In this document: in pieces, positions 1 to 7,892 of the stretch | Numbering within the stretch: position 1 is the stretch's first letter | Layout: each line of letters starts with the position of its first letter | Virus record (IMG/VR): IMGVR_UViG_3300020473_000021 | Span: 1 to 64,000 of that record | Reading direction: 5' to 3' (one strand) | Source of the DNA: a virus | Length of the DNA: 64,000 nucleotides | Notes under the pieces: model-generated | Seen by the model: the letters and a program-made list of their open reading frames with translations, nothing else | Databases searched by the model: none | Told to the model about the DNA's origin: nothing | Program-made: the position numbers and the translations under genes

Positions 1-174
1 CGACTGTCTGTATATTTAGTCGATTCCGATAAAGTCTTACAGGGTGAAACGCAATGTGCTTTCCATCCTGACAATGCCACGTTGATTGAACAGTTGGACT
101 TTGAACGGTCCATCGAATATGGCTATGGTCATCGAAGTTCTTTAACTTTGGAGCCACTAAGAGAGCTAGCCTAA
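1..174 (+). CDS. C-terminal fragment of an unknown protein
   Basis: The window opens inside a reading frame that stays open from base 1 to a TAA at 172-174, giving 57 residues that end SLTLEPLRELA. The start lies upstream of the window. No domain is recognisable in this piece. It is followed 19 bases later by the next gene, on the same strand and with its own ribosome site, so it is probably the previous member of the same transcription unit. The absence of stops and the fit to downstream gene spacing support coding; function is unknown. Confidence 0.6.
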   Translation, partial: RLSVYLVDSDKVLQGETQCAFHPDNATLIEQLDFERSIEYGYGHRSSLTLEPLRELA

Positions 175-193
175 AAAACGCGGGAGAGTAATC

Positions 194-448
194 ATGTCTA
201 AAATCAGTTCAATAACTGAGCGAGTAACGACAATAAAAAGCGGTCTGTATTTAACACCTAAGGAACCGATCGATGAATCCGTTCAGAAGTTGTTGGGTAA
301 ATCTTTTCTTTATCGTTACCATCGCCCTAACCACGTTTATAAAGGGCGCGTTATTTCCATTGTGGACAATAAACGTATCGTGGTGATGTTTGAATCGGGT
401 GAAGTAATGACCCGATACATCAGTAGCTTTGATTTTAAGGAGGATTAG
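194..448 (+). CDS. Small hypothetical protein, 84 aa
   Basis: The start ATG is preceded by GGGAGAG at a good distance. The product is 84 residues with a mixed, basic composition. Its second half (YKGRVISIVDNKRIVVMFES) reads as short alternating beta strands, as in small SH3- or KOW-like barrels; that is inference from pattern only. No catalytic motif is seen. The gene sits two bases before the next start, so the two are probably translated together. I do not recognise the family. Confidence 0.7.
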   Translation: MSKISSITERVTTIKSGLYLTPKEPIDESVQKLLGKSFLYRYHRPNHVYKGRVISIVDNKRIVVMFESGEVMTRYISSFDFKED

Positions 449-450
449 CT

Positions 451-624
451 ATGCCGAGTAAAAGTAAGAAACAATCACGCTTCATGCGGGCTGCTGCTCA
501 CGATAAAGAGTTTGCTGACAAACACAACATCGATCAAGACGTAGCTCGTGAATTTGTTAAGAAGGATCAGGAAGAAAAGGAAAAGAATGATGGTAAGGAA
601 TCTGATTCAGAAAATAAAAGCTAA
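451..624 (+). CDS. Small basic phage protein (MPSKSKKQ family, DUF3008-like), 57 aa
   Basis: This short gene has a perfect AAGGAGG ribosome site ending 7 bases before the ATG and starts two bases after the previous stop. The product begins MPSKSKKQSRFMRAAAHD and continues with EFADKHNI..VAREFVKKD, then a highly charged Lys/Glu tail. The N-terminal pattern (P-S-K-S-K-x-Q-x-R-x-M-R-A..H) is one I know from many small phage proteins of unknown function, DUF3008-like. The last 38 bases overlap the next gene in another frame. Coding confidence is high; role is unknown. Confidence 0.75.
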   Translation: MPSKSKKQSRFMRAAAHDKEFADKHNIDQDVAREFVKKDQEEKEKNDGKESDSENKS

Positions 625-1060
625 ACTGTCGCCATTCCCTAGTGAAATAAAAGGTCATTGGTATACTGGGGCTTGGTATATGTGGCAGTGTGATCTCAAC
701 AAGTTTGATCTACCAGCTAAAAGCGATAAGATAGTACCATTTGCAACCGGTAAGAAGATTGCGTTCGATCCGTTTGAGGTCGGATTAATCTACTCACACA
801 GAAATGGTAATTTGGTAGATGGACTTATTCCTGTCATGATGATTGAGGATATGGTAGGTCTTTATGAGCCAAGTAAAACCTATCCTAGACAGGAATTGAG
901 ATCTGATCTTGCCGCTTGGGATGATGGGCGTAAAGTCGATTTAACCTTTAAGAAATCGATACCACTAAATAAGGTAGTTGATATATTACAACTTAAAGGT
1001 CGTCGTATGACGTTCCTTGGTCCCGACCACAAAATGGTCATTCACTCTAAAACATTGTAA
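587..1060 (+). CDS. Hypothetical protein, 157 aa
   Basis: I place the start at the ATG at 587 (a second ATG follows at 590) because AAGGA lies just upstream. An earlier in-frame start at 548 would overlap the preceding gene much more and has no ribosome site. The product has a short basic N-terminus, then a globular region with WYTGAWYMWQCDLNKF and FDPFEVGLIYSHRNG. No known motif was recognised. It is the last gene before a long gene-free, structured stretch, so it probably ends a transcription unit. Confidence 0.7.
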   Translation: MMVRNLIQKIKAKLSPFPSEIKGHWYTGAWYMWQCDLNKFDLPAKSDKIVPFATGKKIAFDPFEVGLIYSHRNGNLVDGLIPVMMIEDMVGLYEPSKTYPRQELRSDLAAWDDGRKVDLTFKKSIPLNKVVDILQLKGRRMTFLGPDHKMVIHSKTL

Positions 1061-1109
1061 AACGTTACAGGGGTGAATAACTATATGTAGCAGTGATGCT
1101 TTCCCATTG

Positions 1110-1451
1110 TGTCATTGTGAAAAACCGTCTGGGTAGCGCCACCTTTGGTGGGAGCCATTGGAACTAACAGACACATCGAAGGTTTTTGCCCTTATCTGCG
1201 TTCGGGCTATCCTTACTTCCTTGTGTGTGACTCCAATAGCAGCCAATTGTGGCGTCCAGATACAGCCGCACATTCAGGGTCTTCGTGTGCGGTAGAGGGC
1301 CTATAAGCTGACGACCTAGGCGTTCCATGTTTACTCCTATAAATGTTAGGGATGCCTGCCGAAGCTCGAGTTCGATCGCAAGGGCTTGAGGGGGTAAAAC
1401 CAATAAACCGCGTCTCCCGGAGTCTTCGGACTCTGGGAGGTTTATTATTTT
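1110..1451 (+). ncRNA. Candidate structured non-coding RNA with its own terminator
   Basis: The 412 bases from 1061 to 1472 hold no convincing gene. On the plus strand they show nested pairing: AAAAACC (1120-1126) with GGTTTTT (1181-1187), GTCTG (1127-1131) with CAGAC (1168-1172), and CCACC (1139-1143) with GGTGG (1147-1151). Further stems are GCCC/GGGC (1188-1191 with 1204-1207) and CCGCACA/TGTGCGG (1266-1272 with 1286-1292). It ends in a strong intrinsic terminator. I do not recognise it as a tRNA or a known RNA family. It could also be a structured leader of the next gene, but the terminator 22 bases before that start argues for an independent transcript. Confidence 0.4.
1402..1451 (+). 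terminator. Strong intrinsic terminator
   Basis: CTCCCGGAGTC-TTCG-GACTCTGGGAG forms a long stem with a TTCG tetraloop. It is extended at the base by AATAAACC/GGTTTATT and followed by TATTTTTGTC. It closes the gene-free region and precedes the ATPase gene at 1473. Confidence 0.85.
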
Positions 1452-1472
1452 TGTCTTACTCAGGAGACTATT

Positions 1473-2141
1473 ATGTCAGAGACAAACTTAGGCGACATTA
1501 AAGCAAGTTTGGTAGGTGATCACAATCCCGGTGAAATCACAGCCATACTTGGAACATCACATTCGGGTAAGACCGAAACGCTAATTAAGTTGGTAGCCAT
1601 TGAAGCTATTGAGCGTGAGACAAGTGACTATGATGAAATTATATTCGTCGTACGTGAAGAGAAACCGGAGTTAGTTGCTCGTAAATCGTTGTTCTATTTC
1701 CTAAAACATCTCGGTGAGATACCTGAGCAGATGTCGTTTGATGATACCGTACAGTTTGTACTGGACGACGACATCATCAATAAGCATTGGGATAACATCA
1801 AAATCGTGTATGCTCCGTTGGGTGCTGACTTACAAGACGATATCCACGTCGGTAAAAAGAATACACTATTCTTAATCGATGGGCTCGGTAACATGACGAG
1901 TGAATTTATCGAGTCATTTAAAGCTGATGGGAATAGTCTTGTTATAACTGCAAGTGCACCTGTATCGGGAATAGGTAGTTTGTCGGATGCTGTAGGTAAA
2001 AACACACTATCATTACCTAACTTGGCAGACCGAACGATCATCACTGAACGTAAGTCAACCGAGCAAGGTGTCAATAAACATCAGTTGACGCACGGTGATG
2101 ATGTCAAAGAACTATCTACGGTCAAACTCGAAGTTTTCTAA
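1473..2141 (+). CDS. Small RecA-fold P-loop ATPase, 222 aa
   Basis: The protein has a Walker A motif GTSHSGKT at about residues 27-34 and a Walker B-like strand NTLFLIDGLGN near residues 127-137, in the order expected of the RecA/KaiC/DnaB ATPase core. At 222 residues it is a core domain only, with no separate N- or C-terminal domain. The ATG follows AGGAG. It is the first gene after a terminator and runs closely into the next two genes, the third being dcd. A role in DNA replication or recombination is an inference from the fold; it is not clearly UvsX, RecA or a full helicase. Confidence 0.6.
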   Translation: MSETNLGDIKASLVGDHNPGEITAILGTSHSGKTETLIKLVAIEAIERETSDYDEIIFVVREEKPELVARKSLFYFLKHLGEIPEQMSFDDTVQFVLDDDIINKHWDNIKIVYAPLGADLQDDIHVGKKNTLFLIDGLGNMTSEFIESFKADGNSLVITASAPVSGIGSLSDAVGKNTLSLPNLADRTIITERKSTEQGVNKHQLTHGDDVKELSTVKLEVF

Positions 2142-2150
2142 GGTGGGAAA

Positions 2151-2660
2151 ATGAGTAATAACGTAGCCAGTATATCGGCTTTCAAAAAGAATAAGAAGAA
2201 GCGTGTTTCTGATGCGGTGCCTGATGACTATAAAGGTACTTACCATGAGGATGTAATGCGCTTAACTTCTCTATTGGAAGATCTGTGTATCGATCCTAAG
2301 AACGAAGAACCTTTCTATACATCGGGGATAAACAACTTCACCGTAGAAGGTAAAGTTCATCCAACGTTGATGTTCGATGGTTTAATGAATGACATGTCAG
2401 ATCGCCTACCTGAGGCAGCGGTGTTTCCGTTTGCACTCATAAACGGTGCAGCGTCACATGAAGACCGTAAAGAAGAATTCTTGGACACGATGAGTAAAGT
2501 GTCGAGTCTTATCATTACGGTTTGTTGTGAAATGGGTAGACGTACGATGTGCGCTAGTCACGATCAAGATGAGATTAGTCTGTTCGTTGAGGCCGATGAC
2601 GGTAGTGCTGTTGTGCTCTCAATTAAGATACACATGAATGGTAAGGAAGTAGAAAAATGA
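2151..2660 (+). CDS. Hypothetical protein, 169 aa
   Basis: The gene starts nine bases after the ATPase stop, with AAGGTGGG as ribosome site, and its TGA overlaps the ATG of the dCTP deaminase gene (ATGA), so translation is probably coupled. The product has a Lys-rich N-terminus (FKKNKKKR) followed by an alpha/beta region, and its later part contains two Cys (TVCCEMGRRTMC). No family was recognised. Position suggests a link to the flanking ATPase and nucleotide-metabolism gene, but this is only context. Confidence 0.7.
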   Translation: MSNNVASISAFKKNKKKRVSDAVPDDYKGTYHEDVMRLTSLLEDLCIDPKNEEPFYTSGINNFTVEGKVHPTLMFDGLMNDMSDRLPEAAVFPFALINGAASHEDRKEEFLDTMSKVSSLIITVCCEMGRRTMCASHDQDEISLFVEADDGSAVVLSIKIHMNGKEVEK

Positions 2661-3295
2661 TTTTATCTGACATCACGATCAGACAACTATGTACCGGTCC
2701 AGAATACGAAGGTATTTTATCTGAGGCCATCGATGAAATGACAGCACGGGTCGTGCGTAAGATACCACATGGTCGTCCCATGATCGAACCATTCGTATCT
2801 GAGTCTATCAAGAACGATGAGCGTGGTCGCATAGCTAGCTTCGGTTTATCGTCATATGGCTACGACGTCCGACTGGCTAAGAAGTTTAAGATATTTACCA
2901 ATATCAATAACTCACTAATCGACCCGCTCGATATGCCAGAAGACTGCTATCACGAGCAGGAAGGCGATAGTGTCATATTGCCACCCAATAGCTATCTCTT
3001 AGGACATACGGTAGAGACCTTTGATATCCCACGCAATGTCTCCGTTGTATGCTTAGGAAAGAGCACGTGGGCTCGTGCTGGCGTTATCGTTAACGTTACA
3101 CCTATCGAGGCTGGCTTTAAGGGTCAGGTAGTCATTGAGATATCCAATGCAACGAATCTACCCATTAAGATCCATGCGGGTATGGGTATCGCACAATTCC
3201 AATTCTTCTTAGGCGATCGTCCGTGTGAAGTATCGTACGATGATCGCGGTGGGAAGTACCAGGGTCAGTCTGGTATTCAACTGGCAAAAGTTTAA
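2657..3295 (+). CDS. dcd: dCTP deaminase (Dcd / dUTPase-fold)
   Basis: The 212-residue product matches the dCTP deaminase/dUTPase trimer family. It has SSYGYDVRLAKKF near the N-terminal third, the substrate and catalytic block CLGKSTWARAGVIVNVTPIEAGFKG (S, R and the catalytic Glu of IEAG), VVIEISN after it, and a C-terminal GKYQGQSGIQLAKV tail that closes the active site in this family. The known reaction is deamination of dCTP to dUTP in the cytoplasm, feeding phage dTTP synthesis. Whether it also hydrolyses dUTP, as bifunctional archaeal versions do, cannot be judged here. It is slightly longer than the usual 190 residues, with an N-terminal insert. Its start overlaps the previous stop by four bases. 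Confidence 0.93.
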   Translation: MILSDITIRQLCTGPEYEGILSEAIDEMTARVVRKIPHGRPMIEPFVSESIKNDERGRIASFGLSSYGYDVRLAKKFKIFTNINNSLIDPLDMPEDCYHEQEGDSVILPPNSYLLGHTVETFDIPRNVSVVCLGKSTWARAGVIVNVTPIEAGFKGQVVIEISNATNLPIKIHAGMGIAQFQFFLGDRPCEVSYDDRGGKYQGQSGIQLAKV

Positions 3296-3323
3296 ACACG
3301 AAAAGTAAAGGGGATAATTGATA

Positions 3324-3797
3324 ATGAAAAACGCACCGTTATTTGTAAACAAAGTAAAAGGCGCACTACATTCAGTCAAGTTGGGTGTGGATATCATGCT
3401 TAAAACGAATCCACAGGGTGAGATCAATCAGGTTGTAGATATCCTAGATCTTATCCACCAAGAAGTTCATTCACATACCGCTGGCGTCGATGGTCCAACT
3501 ATCGATATCGAGTGGTTGCGTGACAACATATCGGGCAATGACTTATCTGCTATGTTGGTGACTGATGTAGAAGGTCCTAACGGTGAGTGGTTGGGTAGTG
3601 AAGATGCCGCATGTACAATCCGTGGTCCTATTGAGACTACAGTGCGACTCAACAATACAATAATTCGAGTCAGTGGCATCTCCGAAGAAGAGACTCTCGA
3701 TATGACAACAAAAGTACGCATCACATCTGAAGGTGCTCCGTTGTTTGAGAATATGAACTACTTACTTATGGCTGAAGTGAGTGTTTCTCTACAATAA
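3324..3797 (+). CDS. Hypothetical protein, 157 aa
   Basis: I prefer the ATG at 3324, preceded by AAAGGGG, over a TTG two codons earlier. The product shows an N-terminal amphipathic helix (VNKVKGALHSVKLGVDIML), an acidic middle and a beta-rich C-terminus; no catalytic motif was seen. It is the last gene of the unit starting at 1473 and is followed directly by a TTCG-loop terminator. Function unknown. Confidence 0.75.
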   Translation: MKNAPLFVNKVKGALHSVKLGVDIMLKTNPQGEINQVVDILDLIHQEVHSHTAGVDGPTIDIEWLRDNISGNDLSAMLVTDVEGPNGEWLGSEDAACTIRGPIETTVRLNNTIIRVSGISEEETLDMTTKVRITSEGAPLFENMNYLLMAEVSVSLQ

Positions 3798-3805
3798 CCA
3801 ATTCG

Positions 3806-3833
3806 AGGGAGCTTCGGCTCCCTTTATTTTTTG
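3806..3833 (+). terminator. Intrinsic terminator
   Basis: GGGAGC-TTCG-GCTCCC followed by TTTATTTTTTG, just after the stop at 3797. It closes the dcd unit. The following 60 bases contain an A/T-rich stretch (CCGATTATATTGATATTT) that may hold the promoter for the gene at 3895. Confidence 0.9.
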
Positions 3834-3894
3834 TTGTACAGTGATAACCGATTATATTGATATTTAATGTCGCCCGTATAACAGGAGAACAATA

Positions 3895-4164
3895 ATGGAA
3901 CCAGGATACAGTAGTCTAGGTGTAGAGCTTGGTGATGAAACGCTTTCTGAAATAGCGATTAAAGAAAAGATAAACCGCCGTATCAATCGCCTAGCCAGTG
4001 AACTCTCACCTCAAGCACTCAAAGTCGTCTCAGAGCGCCTGAAAGCCAGCGAGGCGGGTTTAATCGGTAAGTTCGCACATTCAGACGAGGAAGCTCTTTT
4101 AGAGGTTGAGATAGCGCGTGAGGTGGATTCGGCAATAGACCAGTTGAGGAGTGGAAATGGCTAA
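3895..4164 (+). CDS. Small hypothetical protein, 89 aa
   Basis: ACAGGAGAACAAT precedes the ATG, a good ribosome site. The 89-residue product looks almost wholly helical and charged (IKEKINRRINRLASELSPQALKVVSERL...), with no known motif. Its end overlaps the next gene by eight bases in another frame. Helical small proteins of this kind are often structural adaptors, but that is not supported further here. Confidence 0.7.
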   Translation: MEPGYSSLGVELGDETLSEIAIKEKINRRINRLASELSPQALKVVSERLKASEAGLIGKFAHSDEEALLEVEIAREVDSAIDQLRSGNG

Positions 4165-4339
4165 GTCTAAAAACCGTAAGAAGAAGATCTCCGAGGCAGA
4201 GAAACACCGTCGTCAAATGCAATCCTATCGAACTCAGTTCCGCCAGATTCCTAAGAACAAGATGACTGAGGAAGATGTGGAAGTTGCTAAGGAGCTAGAA
4301 GCGGCTCACGTCGACTCAATTTCTGGCCCATGGTCTTAG
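4157..4339 (+). CDS. Small basic hypothetical protein, 60 aa
   Basis: The ATG at 4157 follows GAGGAGTGG and overlaps the previous stop, so translation is probably coupled. The N-terminus is very basic (AKSKNRKKKISEAEKHRRQ), which would allow nucleic-acid contact, and the rest is acidic and helical. No family recognised. The gene is followed by a promoter-like element at 4353. Confidence 0.65.
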   Translation: MAKSKNRKKKISEAEKHRRQMQSYRTQFRQIPKNKMTEEDVEVAKELEAAHVDSISGPWS

Positions 4340-4352
4340 TTATCCGAAAGTA

Positions 4353-4378
4353 TTTGAAGTATATATCACTAACGTGAG
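4353..4378 (+). promoter_or_regulatory. Promoter-like element P1
   Basis: TTTGAAGTATATATC followed by ACTAAC and GTGAG. It shares this layout with six other intergenic sites in the window. A possible 5' stem-loop (AACGTG...CACGTT, 4371-4392) follows at once. It would drive the gene at 4454. Confidence 0.55.
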
Positions 4379-4397
4379 TGCTCGTGCACGTTTTCTC

Positions 4398-4433
4398 GGT
4401 AGGGGCGTAAAGTCCCTACCTTTATTCCGTCTT
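4398..4433 (+). terminator. Hairpin followed by TTATTCCG
   Basis: GGTAGGGGCGTAAAGTCCCTACC is a strong stem-loop at 4398-4420, followed by TTTATTCCGTCTT instead of a T-run. The start of the next gene is only 20 bases on. This is one of a recurring class of sites in the window and may be a terminator, a processing site or part of a promoter. Confidence 0.6.
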
Positions 4434-4453
4434 GAAAGTAAAAGGCCATTATC

Positions 4454-5068
4454 ATGTTGAAAGAAAAAGAAATGAAGGAAATGAATTTAGAGTTGGCTAA
4501 CTCTAACCCACACTCACTTGAGATAAAGTTAAGTCTCTACTTGGACTTAAGTCTGTTTGAGGGTGGTTGCGGCTATAGAGGTAATCTATTAGATGAAATT
4601 CGTAAGTCTGTATCTGGCGAAGTGAACGATTATGCTGACACACTACCTAAACTAAAACCACACCACATAAACAATGTTGAATTAAAGCAACTATGTCAAA
4701 CTACAGAGTTTGGTGAAGACGATATTGTTGATAGGGATTACCCCCCAGAGATCGATTTATTATGTGGATACTCCCTACACGATGAAAGAGTGGGAGTTAT
4801 AGAGCCTTTCGCGGAAGTTTACAATTGGGATGATCCGGAGTTAGAAGATTTTATTGTACCAGTAAAAGCGGCGTATTCTAAAATAAGCGGCGACTTATTC
4901 GTTTATTTCAAAAACAATAAAGTAGATTTAAACTACCATGAATTTATCCTGGTTGACGTTACCATTTTCTCGGCATGCGACCTTAATGCTTATGACGACA
5001 TAGATCCAATTGCTTACTACCACGATGTAGTTGATGATATCATGGACTCTGAAATAGACGATATTTAG
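4454..5068 (+). CDS. Hypothetical acidic protein, 204 aa
   Basis: The ATG at 4454 has AAGG ten bases upstream; a further in-frame ATG lies six codons on. The product is rich in Asp and Glu, ending DIDPIAYYHDVVDDIMDSEIDDI, and holds no recognisable motif. It is transcribed alone: a promoter-like element and hairpin precede it and a terminator follows 15 bases after its stop. Acidic single-gene units near the replication genes could be early regulators or DNA mimics, but nothing beyond charge supports that. Confidence 0.7.
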   Translation: MLKEKEMKEMNLELANSNPHSLEIKLSLYLDLSLFEGGCGYRGNLLDEIRKSVSGEVNDYADTLPKLKPHHINNVELKQLCQTTEFGEDDIVDRDYPPEIDLLCGYSLHDERVGVIEPFAEVYNWDDPELEDFIVPVKAAYSKISGDLFVYFKNNKVDLNYHEFILVDVTIFSACDLNAYDDIDPIAYYHDVVDDIMDSEIDDI

Positions 5069-5082
5069 AAAGACAACATAAT

Positions 5083-5112
5083 AGGAGGGCACCAGCCCTC
5101 CTTTATTTTTTG
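5083..5112 (+). terminator. Intrinsic terminator between converging genes
   Basis: GGAGGGC-ACCA-GCCCTCC followed by TTTATTTTTTG. It ends the plus-strand gene at 5068 and lies just before the stop of the minus-strand gene at 5119. Confidence 0.85.
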
Positions 5113-5118
5113 TCTTTA

Positions 5119-5538
5119 CTATGACCAGTCACGCATTTCGTGTAGCATTTCTCGCCATTCTTTATCTGACCCATCAAACATCTTCAATGCTTTATTGGTT
5201 TCTTTCTTTAATACCCATTCGATCTTGCTAATGTCTTGCTCAATAGTGAATGAGTTACTATACCCATGTTCAGTACTTACTTCATCGACTTCAATTTTTA
5301 CTTTATATTTCTCATCCAGTCGAGGAACGCGGGGTAAGTTAGCATTATCGCAAGAACAGTACCGGAATGTCAGGCGAATACGGATATCCTCATCACTAGC
5401 ATACCGTTGTTCAAAACAAGCAGCACACCAATTATCTTTAGACGTCACCATGCGTAGAGTGAAACCCATCTCTACTAGGTATTCTTTTAATTGATCAAAA
5501 AAATTAGACTGACTTTTACATCGGATACAAACTGACAT
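5119..5538 (-). CDS. Cys-rich hypothetical protein, 139 aa
   Basis: The start at 5538 (MSVCIRCKS) is chosen because AAAGGAAA precedes it; a longer reading to 5592 would run through a terminator hairpin. The product has three Cys pairs (CIRC at the start, CAAC in the middle and CSC), which suggests one or two zinc sites. The last third is helical and charged. It lies downstream of the DnaB-like helicase on the same strand but behind a terminator. No family recognised. Confidence 0.65.
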   Translation of the reverse strand: MSVCIRCKSQSNFFDQLKEYLVEMGFTLRMVTSKDNWCAACFEQRYASDEDIRIRLTFRYCSCDNANLPRVPRLDEKYKVKIEVDEVSTEHGYSNSFTIEQDISKIEWVLKKETNKALKMFDGSDKEWREMLHEMRDWS

Positions 5539-5551
5539 AAAGTTTCCTTTC

Positions 5552-5580
5552 CAAAAATAAAGGGAGACCGAAGTCTCCCG
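5552..5580 (-). terminator. Intrinsic terminator of the helicase gene (minus strand)
   Basis: Read on the minus strand, GGGAGAC-TTCG-GTCTCCC is followed by TTTATTTTTGG. It lies directly after the helicase stop at 5593 and before the gene at 5538. Confidence 0.85.
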
Positions 5581-5592
5581 ATTATAAAGCAA

Positions 5593-7134
5593 TCAATCAT
5601 CAAAATCGATTTGCTCGCCTTGTATATCCATCAAGCTACCGAGTGAACGATCTTCACCATTAATATCGTCCGGTAAGAAACCAATCTCAGAGAAAGGTAA
5701 ATAGAAACTCCGGTCCTTAATCGGTGTAGGTCGTACCGTACGGTGCTTACCACGGTGTACGTGTAGATAGAACTTCTTATTGCGTTCTACGATGTCTACG
5801 AAGATCTCAAGGTCTGCTTCGTTGGCGATACGCTTTGAACCATCCCAATAGTTCTTACCCGCAACCTCTTGTAGGAAGTTACCAACACCTGAACGTTTAA
5901 GGTTCATCGACTCTTGCGATAGCTGGTGTGGGGTAATGAACAAGATTCTTCTTGCCGACATAAAATTACGAACGTTCTGCATCAACTGTCGAACATCCTC
6001 ACCAGTCATACCACCACGCTGTTGAAAGTTGCTCTTATTGATCAATGCAAGGTAGTCACAAGTGATGGATTGTACCTCAAAACCATTCTCCTCATAACGA
6101 AGTACCATATTGAATAAATCGTCAGAAGTAAATGTCGTCGGGTCGATACGCATCATCGCGACTTCAAACCCAGTTTCCGATAAACGCTTGGATACATAGC
6201 GCGACGCTTCTTCTGGGTTGACTTTACTGATGTCGACTTCTTCACCAGTATCGTTCTCAATCAAAGCGATATACATCCGCAAAAGATCTTTCTCAGCTTC
6301 GTTCTCTGTCGAGATATATAGCTTGATCGCCTTTTTGTTAGGATCATCCAAGATAGGTTTGTTGTGAATACACATCTGACGGAATAAATCGTGTGTCAGA
6401 CCAGATTTATAATTGTGCGTTAGACCACCCACCAACACAAACATACCACGTCGCAGTGTGCCTGATTCACCCAGCATGCGATTCATAGCATGCCAACCTG
6501 TCTTAAACCCACTTGCAGTACCAATATCTCCATCGGCATCCTCTTTAGCTCGCTCCATTAGCGCAGATAAAGATTTGGGGTCAGACATAGTTGCCATGTT
6601 TAAAATGTAGTCCTGCTGGTTTTTACTCCAGCTTGACGAGTATTCTTCTAAGTCAGCAATAAGGGATGTGACAAATTCTCTTGAGTTGTTGACTTTCTTT
6701 TGCTCATACAGCAGGGTGCGGTGAGCTTTATCAATGCGCTCACGAAGTTTCCACTGCATGTATTTATTCTCTAGTTCCTTTCTGATGTCGGTGCACATCT
6801 TCACCACACCATCGTCATCACGCTTTTTAATCCGATCTAAGTCAGACAATACTTCTTTTATCTTATCATCATATTTACTTATATAGCTAAAGCGCTGATT
6901 CATCGAATCAAAATCAAACTGTTCATTCTGTGGTTGCTCTAACATCCACAATGCAAGTTCTTTCAATGTTAGGATAACACTTCGTCCGATATCACTCTCT
7001 GTGACATGTTCTGGCAGCTTAAGGTTATCCAAGATATTCTTTGCAAGCTCATCTGAGCGCTTTTCAATTTTAGCACACGCACTCTCACCAAAGAGTAGTG
7101 TTATCAATCTCACTAGTACGTATTTTGTATCCAT
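5593..7134 (-). CDS. DnaB-like replicative helicase (SF4), 513 aa
   Basis: The 513-residue product has a helical N-terminal region (1-130), a linker (about 131-205) and a RecA-fold ATPase core from 206. The core shows GGLTHNYKSG (236-245) at the Walker A position, with Tyr where the second conserved Gly of GxxxxGK[ST] is expected; STE (275-277) in motif H1a; a hydrophobic strand ending SITCDYLALI as Walker B; and TPHQLSQES as the DnaB motif-4 region. The likely job is unwinding at the phage replication fork. A second copy of the core lies at 39587-41404; both share RxFYLPFSE near the core's end. Residues 136-150 are nearly identical to a stretch elsewhere in that paralogue. ATG preceded by TAAGG. 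Confidence 0.75.
   Translation of the reverse strand: MDTKYVLVRLITLLFGESACAKIEKRSDELAKNILDNLKLPEHVTESDIGRSVILTLKELALWMLEQPQNEQFDFDSMNQRFSYISKYDDKIKEVLSDLDRIKKRDDDGVVKMCTDIRKELENKYMQWKLRERIDKAHRTLLYEQKKVNNSREFVTSLIADLEEYSSSWSKNQQDYILNMATMSDPKSLSALMERAKEDADGDIGTASGFKTGWHAMNRMLGESGTLRRGMFVLVGGLTHNYKSGLTHDLFRQMCIHNKPILDDPNKKAIKLYISTENEAEKDLLRMYIALIENDTGEEVDISKVNPEEASRYVSKRLSETGFEVAMMRIDPTTFTSDDLFNMVLRYEENGFEVQSITCDYLALINKSNFQQRGGMTGEDVRQLMQNVRNFMSARRILFITPHQLSQESMNLKRSGVGNFLQEVAGKNYWDGSKRIANEADLEIFVDIVERNKKFYLHVHRGKHRTVRPTPIKDRSFYLPFSEIGFLPDDINGEDRSLGSLMDIQGEQIDFDD
6685..6729 (-). repeat. 45-base tract shared with the second helicase gene (copy A)
   Basis: On the minus strand this tract codes KAHRTLLYEQKKVNN in the linker of the helicase. 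It matches 40208-40252 on the plus strand at 41 of 45 bases with no gap. The flanking sequence does not align, and the tract lies at different places in the two proteins. Confidence 0.85.
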
Positions 7135-7276
7135 TGCTCAACCTTACAGCATTATTTTTCAACAAAAGATGTTTATGAATTCTATGACCATATCAAAGGT
7201 CACTCAGATACTTTTTGAAATGTCTTCAAATAGTGTGTATCCATTTTTTTAATTAACATCCTCCGGAGGATACCTA

Positions 7277-7819
7277 ATGCGTATAGTAATCATACCGTAT
7301 TGGTTACAAACTACCTTATTAAGAAATGGATTGTCACTACGCGACTGCTGCGACAAAGATGCGTTTAAACCTTACGTATCTAATGGAGACTTACGTCGTT
7401 ACCAAGATGCTCAGCACATCGGCGCGAGTTATTTGGCAGACCGTTTCAAATTTAACATACAAGATCTATTATCTGTCGGAGTGAATTTCGGTTCACCTAT
7501 CGAACTGGATAATAAAGAAAATGATTTCGTATGTTCGGTTTCCGACAATCTAGAAGTGCAACATGTTTTGGTGGGTCGTGCGCTTACACCCGACCTTAGT
7601 ATGAGTGTACATGCTAATCCAATGGCATTGAACAGCGGGGAAATTGTCCTTGCCATTACGGTTAACGTGGAAACGAGTGAGGATCGTCCTGGTTTTGAAT
7701 CTGAAGCTGCGACACACTTCTTCAAAGATCTTAACGAGGCTCTCTACAACTGTCACGTACCAATTAGCAGTCTTGCAAACTGTGGGCTGCTCTCAGCTTA
7801 TGTTAATCGTTTAAACTAA
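7277..7819 (+). CDS. Hypothetical protein, 180 aa
   Basis: The ATG follows CCGGAGGATACCTA, a strong ribosome site that sits in a small palindrome (ATCCTCCGGAGGAT, 7257-7270). The gene is divergent from the helicase across a 142-base A/T-rich gap that should hold both promoters. The product opens MRIVIIPYWLQTTLL and shows alternating strands and helices with no known motif. It lies immediately before the major capsid gene, so a head-related role is possible from position only. Confidence 0.7.
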   Translation: MRIVIIPYWLQTTLLRNGLSLRDCCDKDAFKPYVSNGDLRRYQDAQHIGASYLADRFKFNIQDLLSVGVNFGSPIELDNKENDFVCSVSDNLEVQHVLVGRALTPDLSMSVHANPMALNSGEIVLAITVNVETSEDRPGFESEAATHFFKDLNEALYNCHVPISSLANCGLLSAYVNRLN

Positions 7820-7892
7820 TGTTATAGTAGTTTAGCTAAATGCGGCTACTTTGCCCGTTAGTTTTCTTTTTGATCAAAAGGAATAAAGTATT

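Noticed and set aside
1164-1403. 79-codon minus-strand frame in the gene-free stretch
   Set aside because: It would start at TTG without a ribosome site, lies on the strand opposite to all neighbours and is covered by RNA-like pairing.
7135-7276. Minus-strand copy of the promoter-like element before the helicase gene
   Set aside because: TTTCAAAAAGTATCTGAGTGACC on the minus strand is only a partial match; ATATATC is not present.
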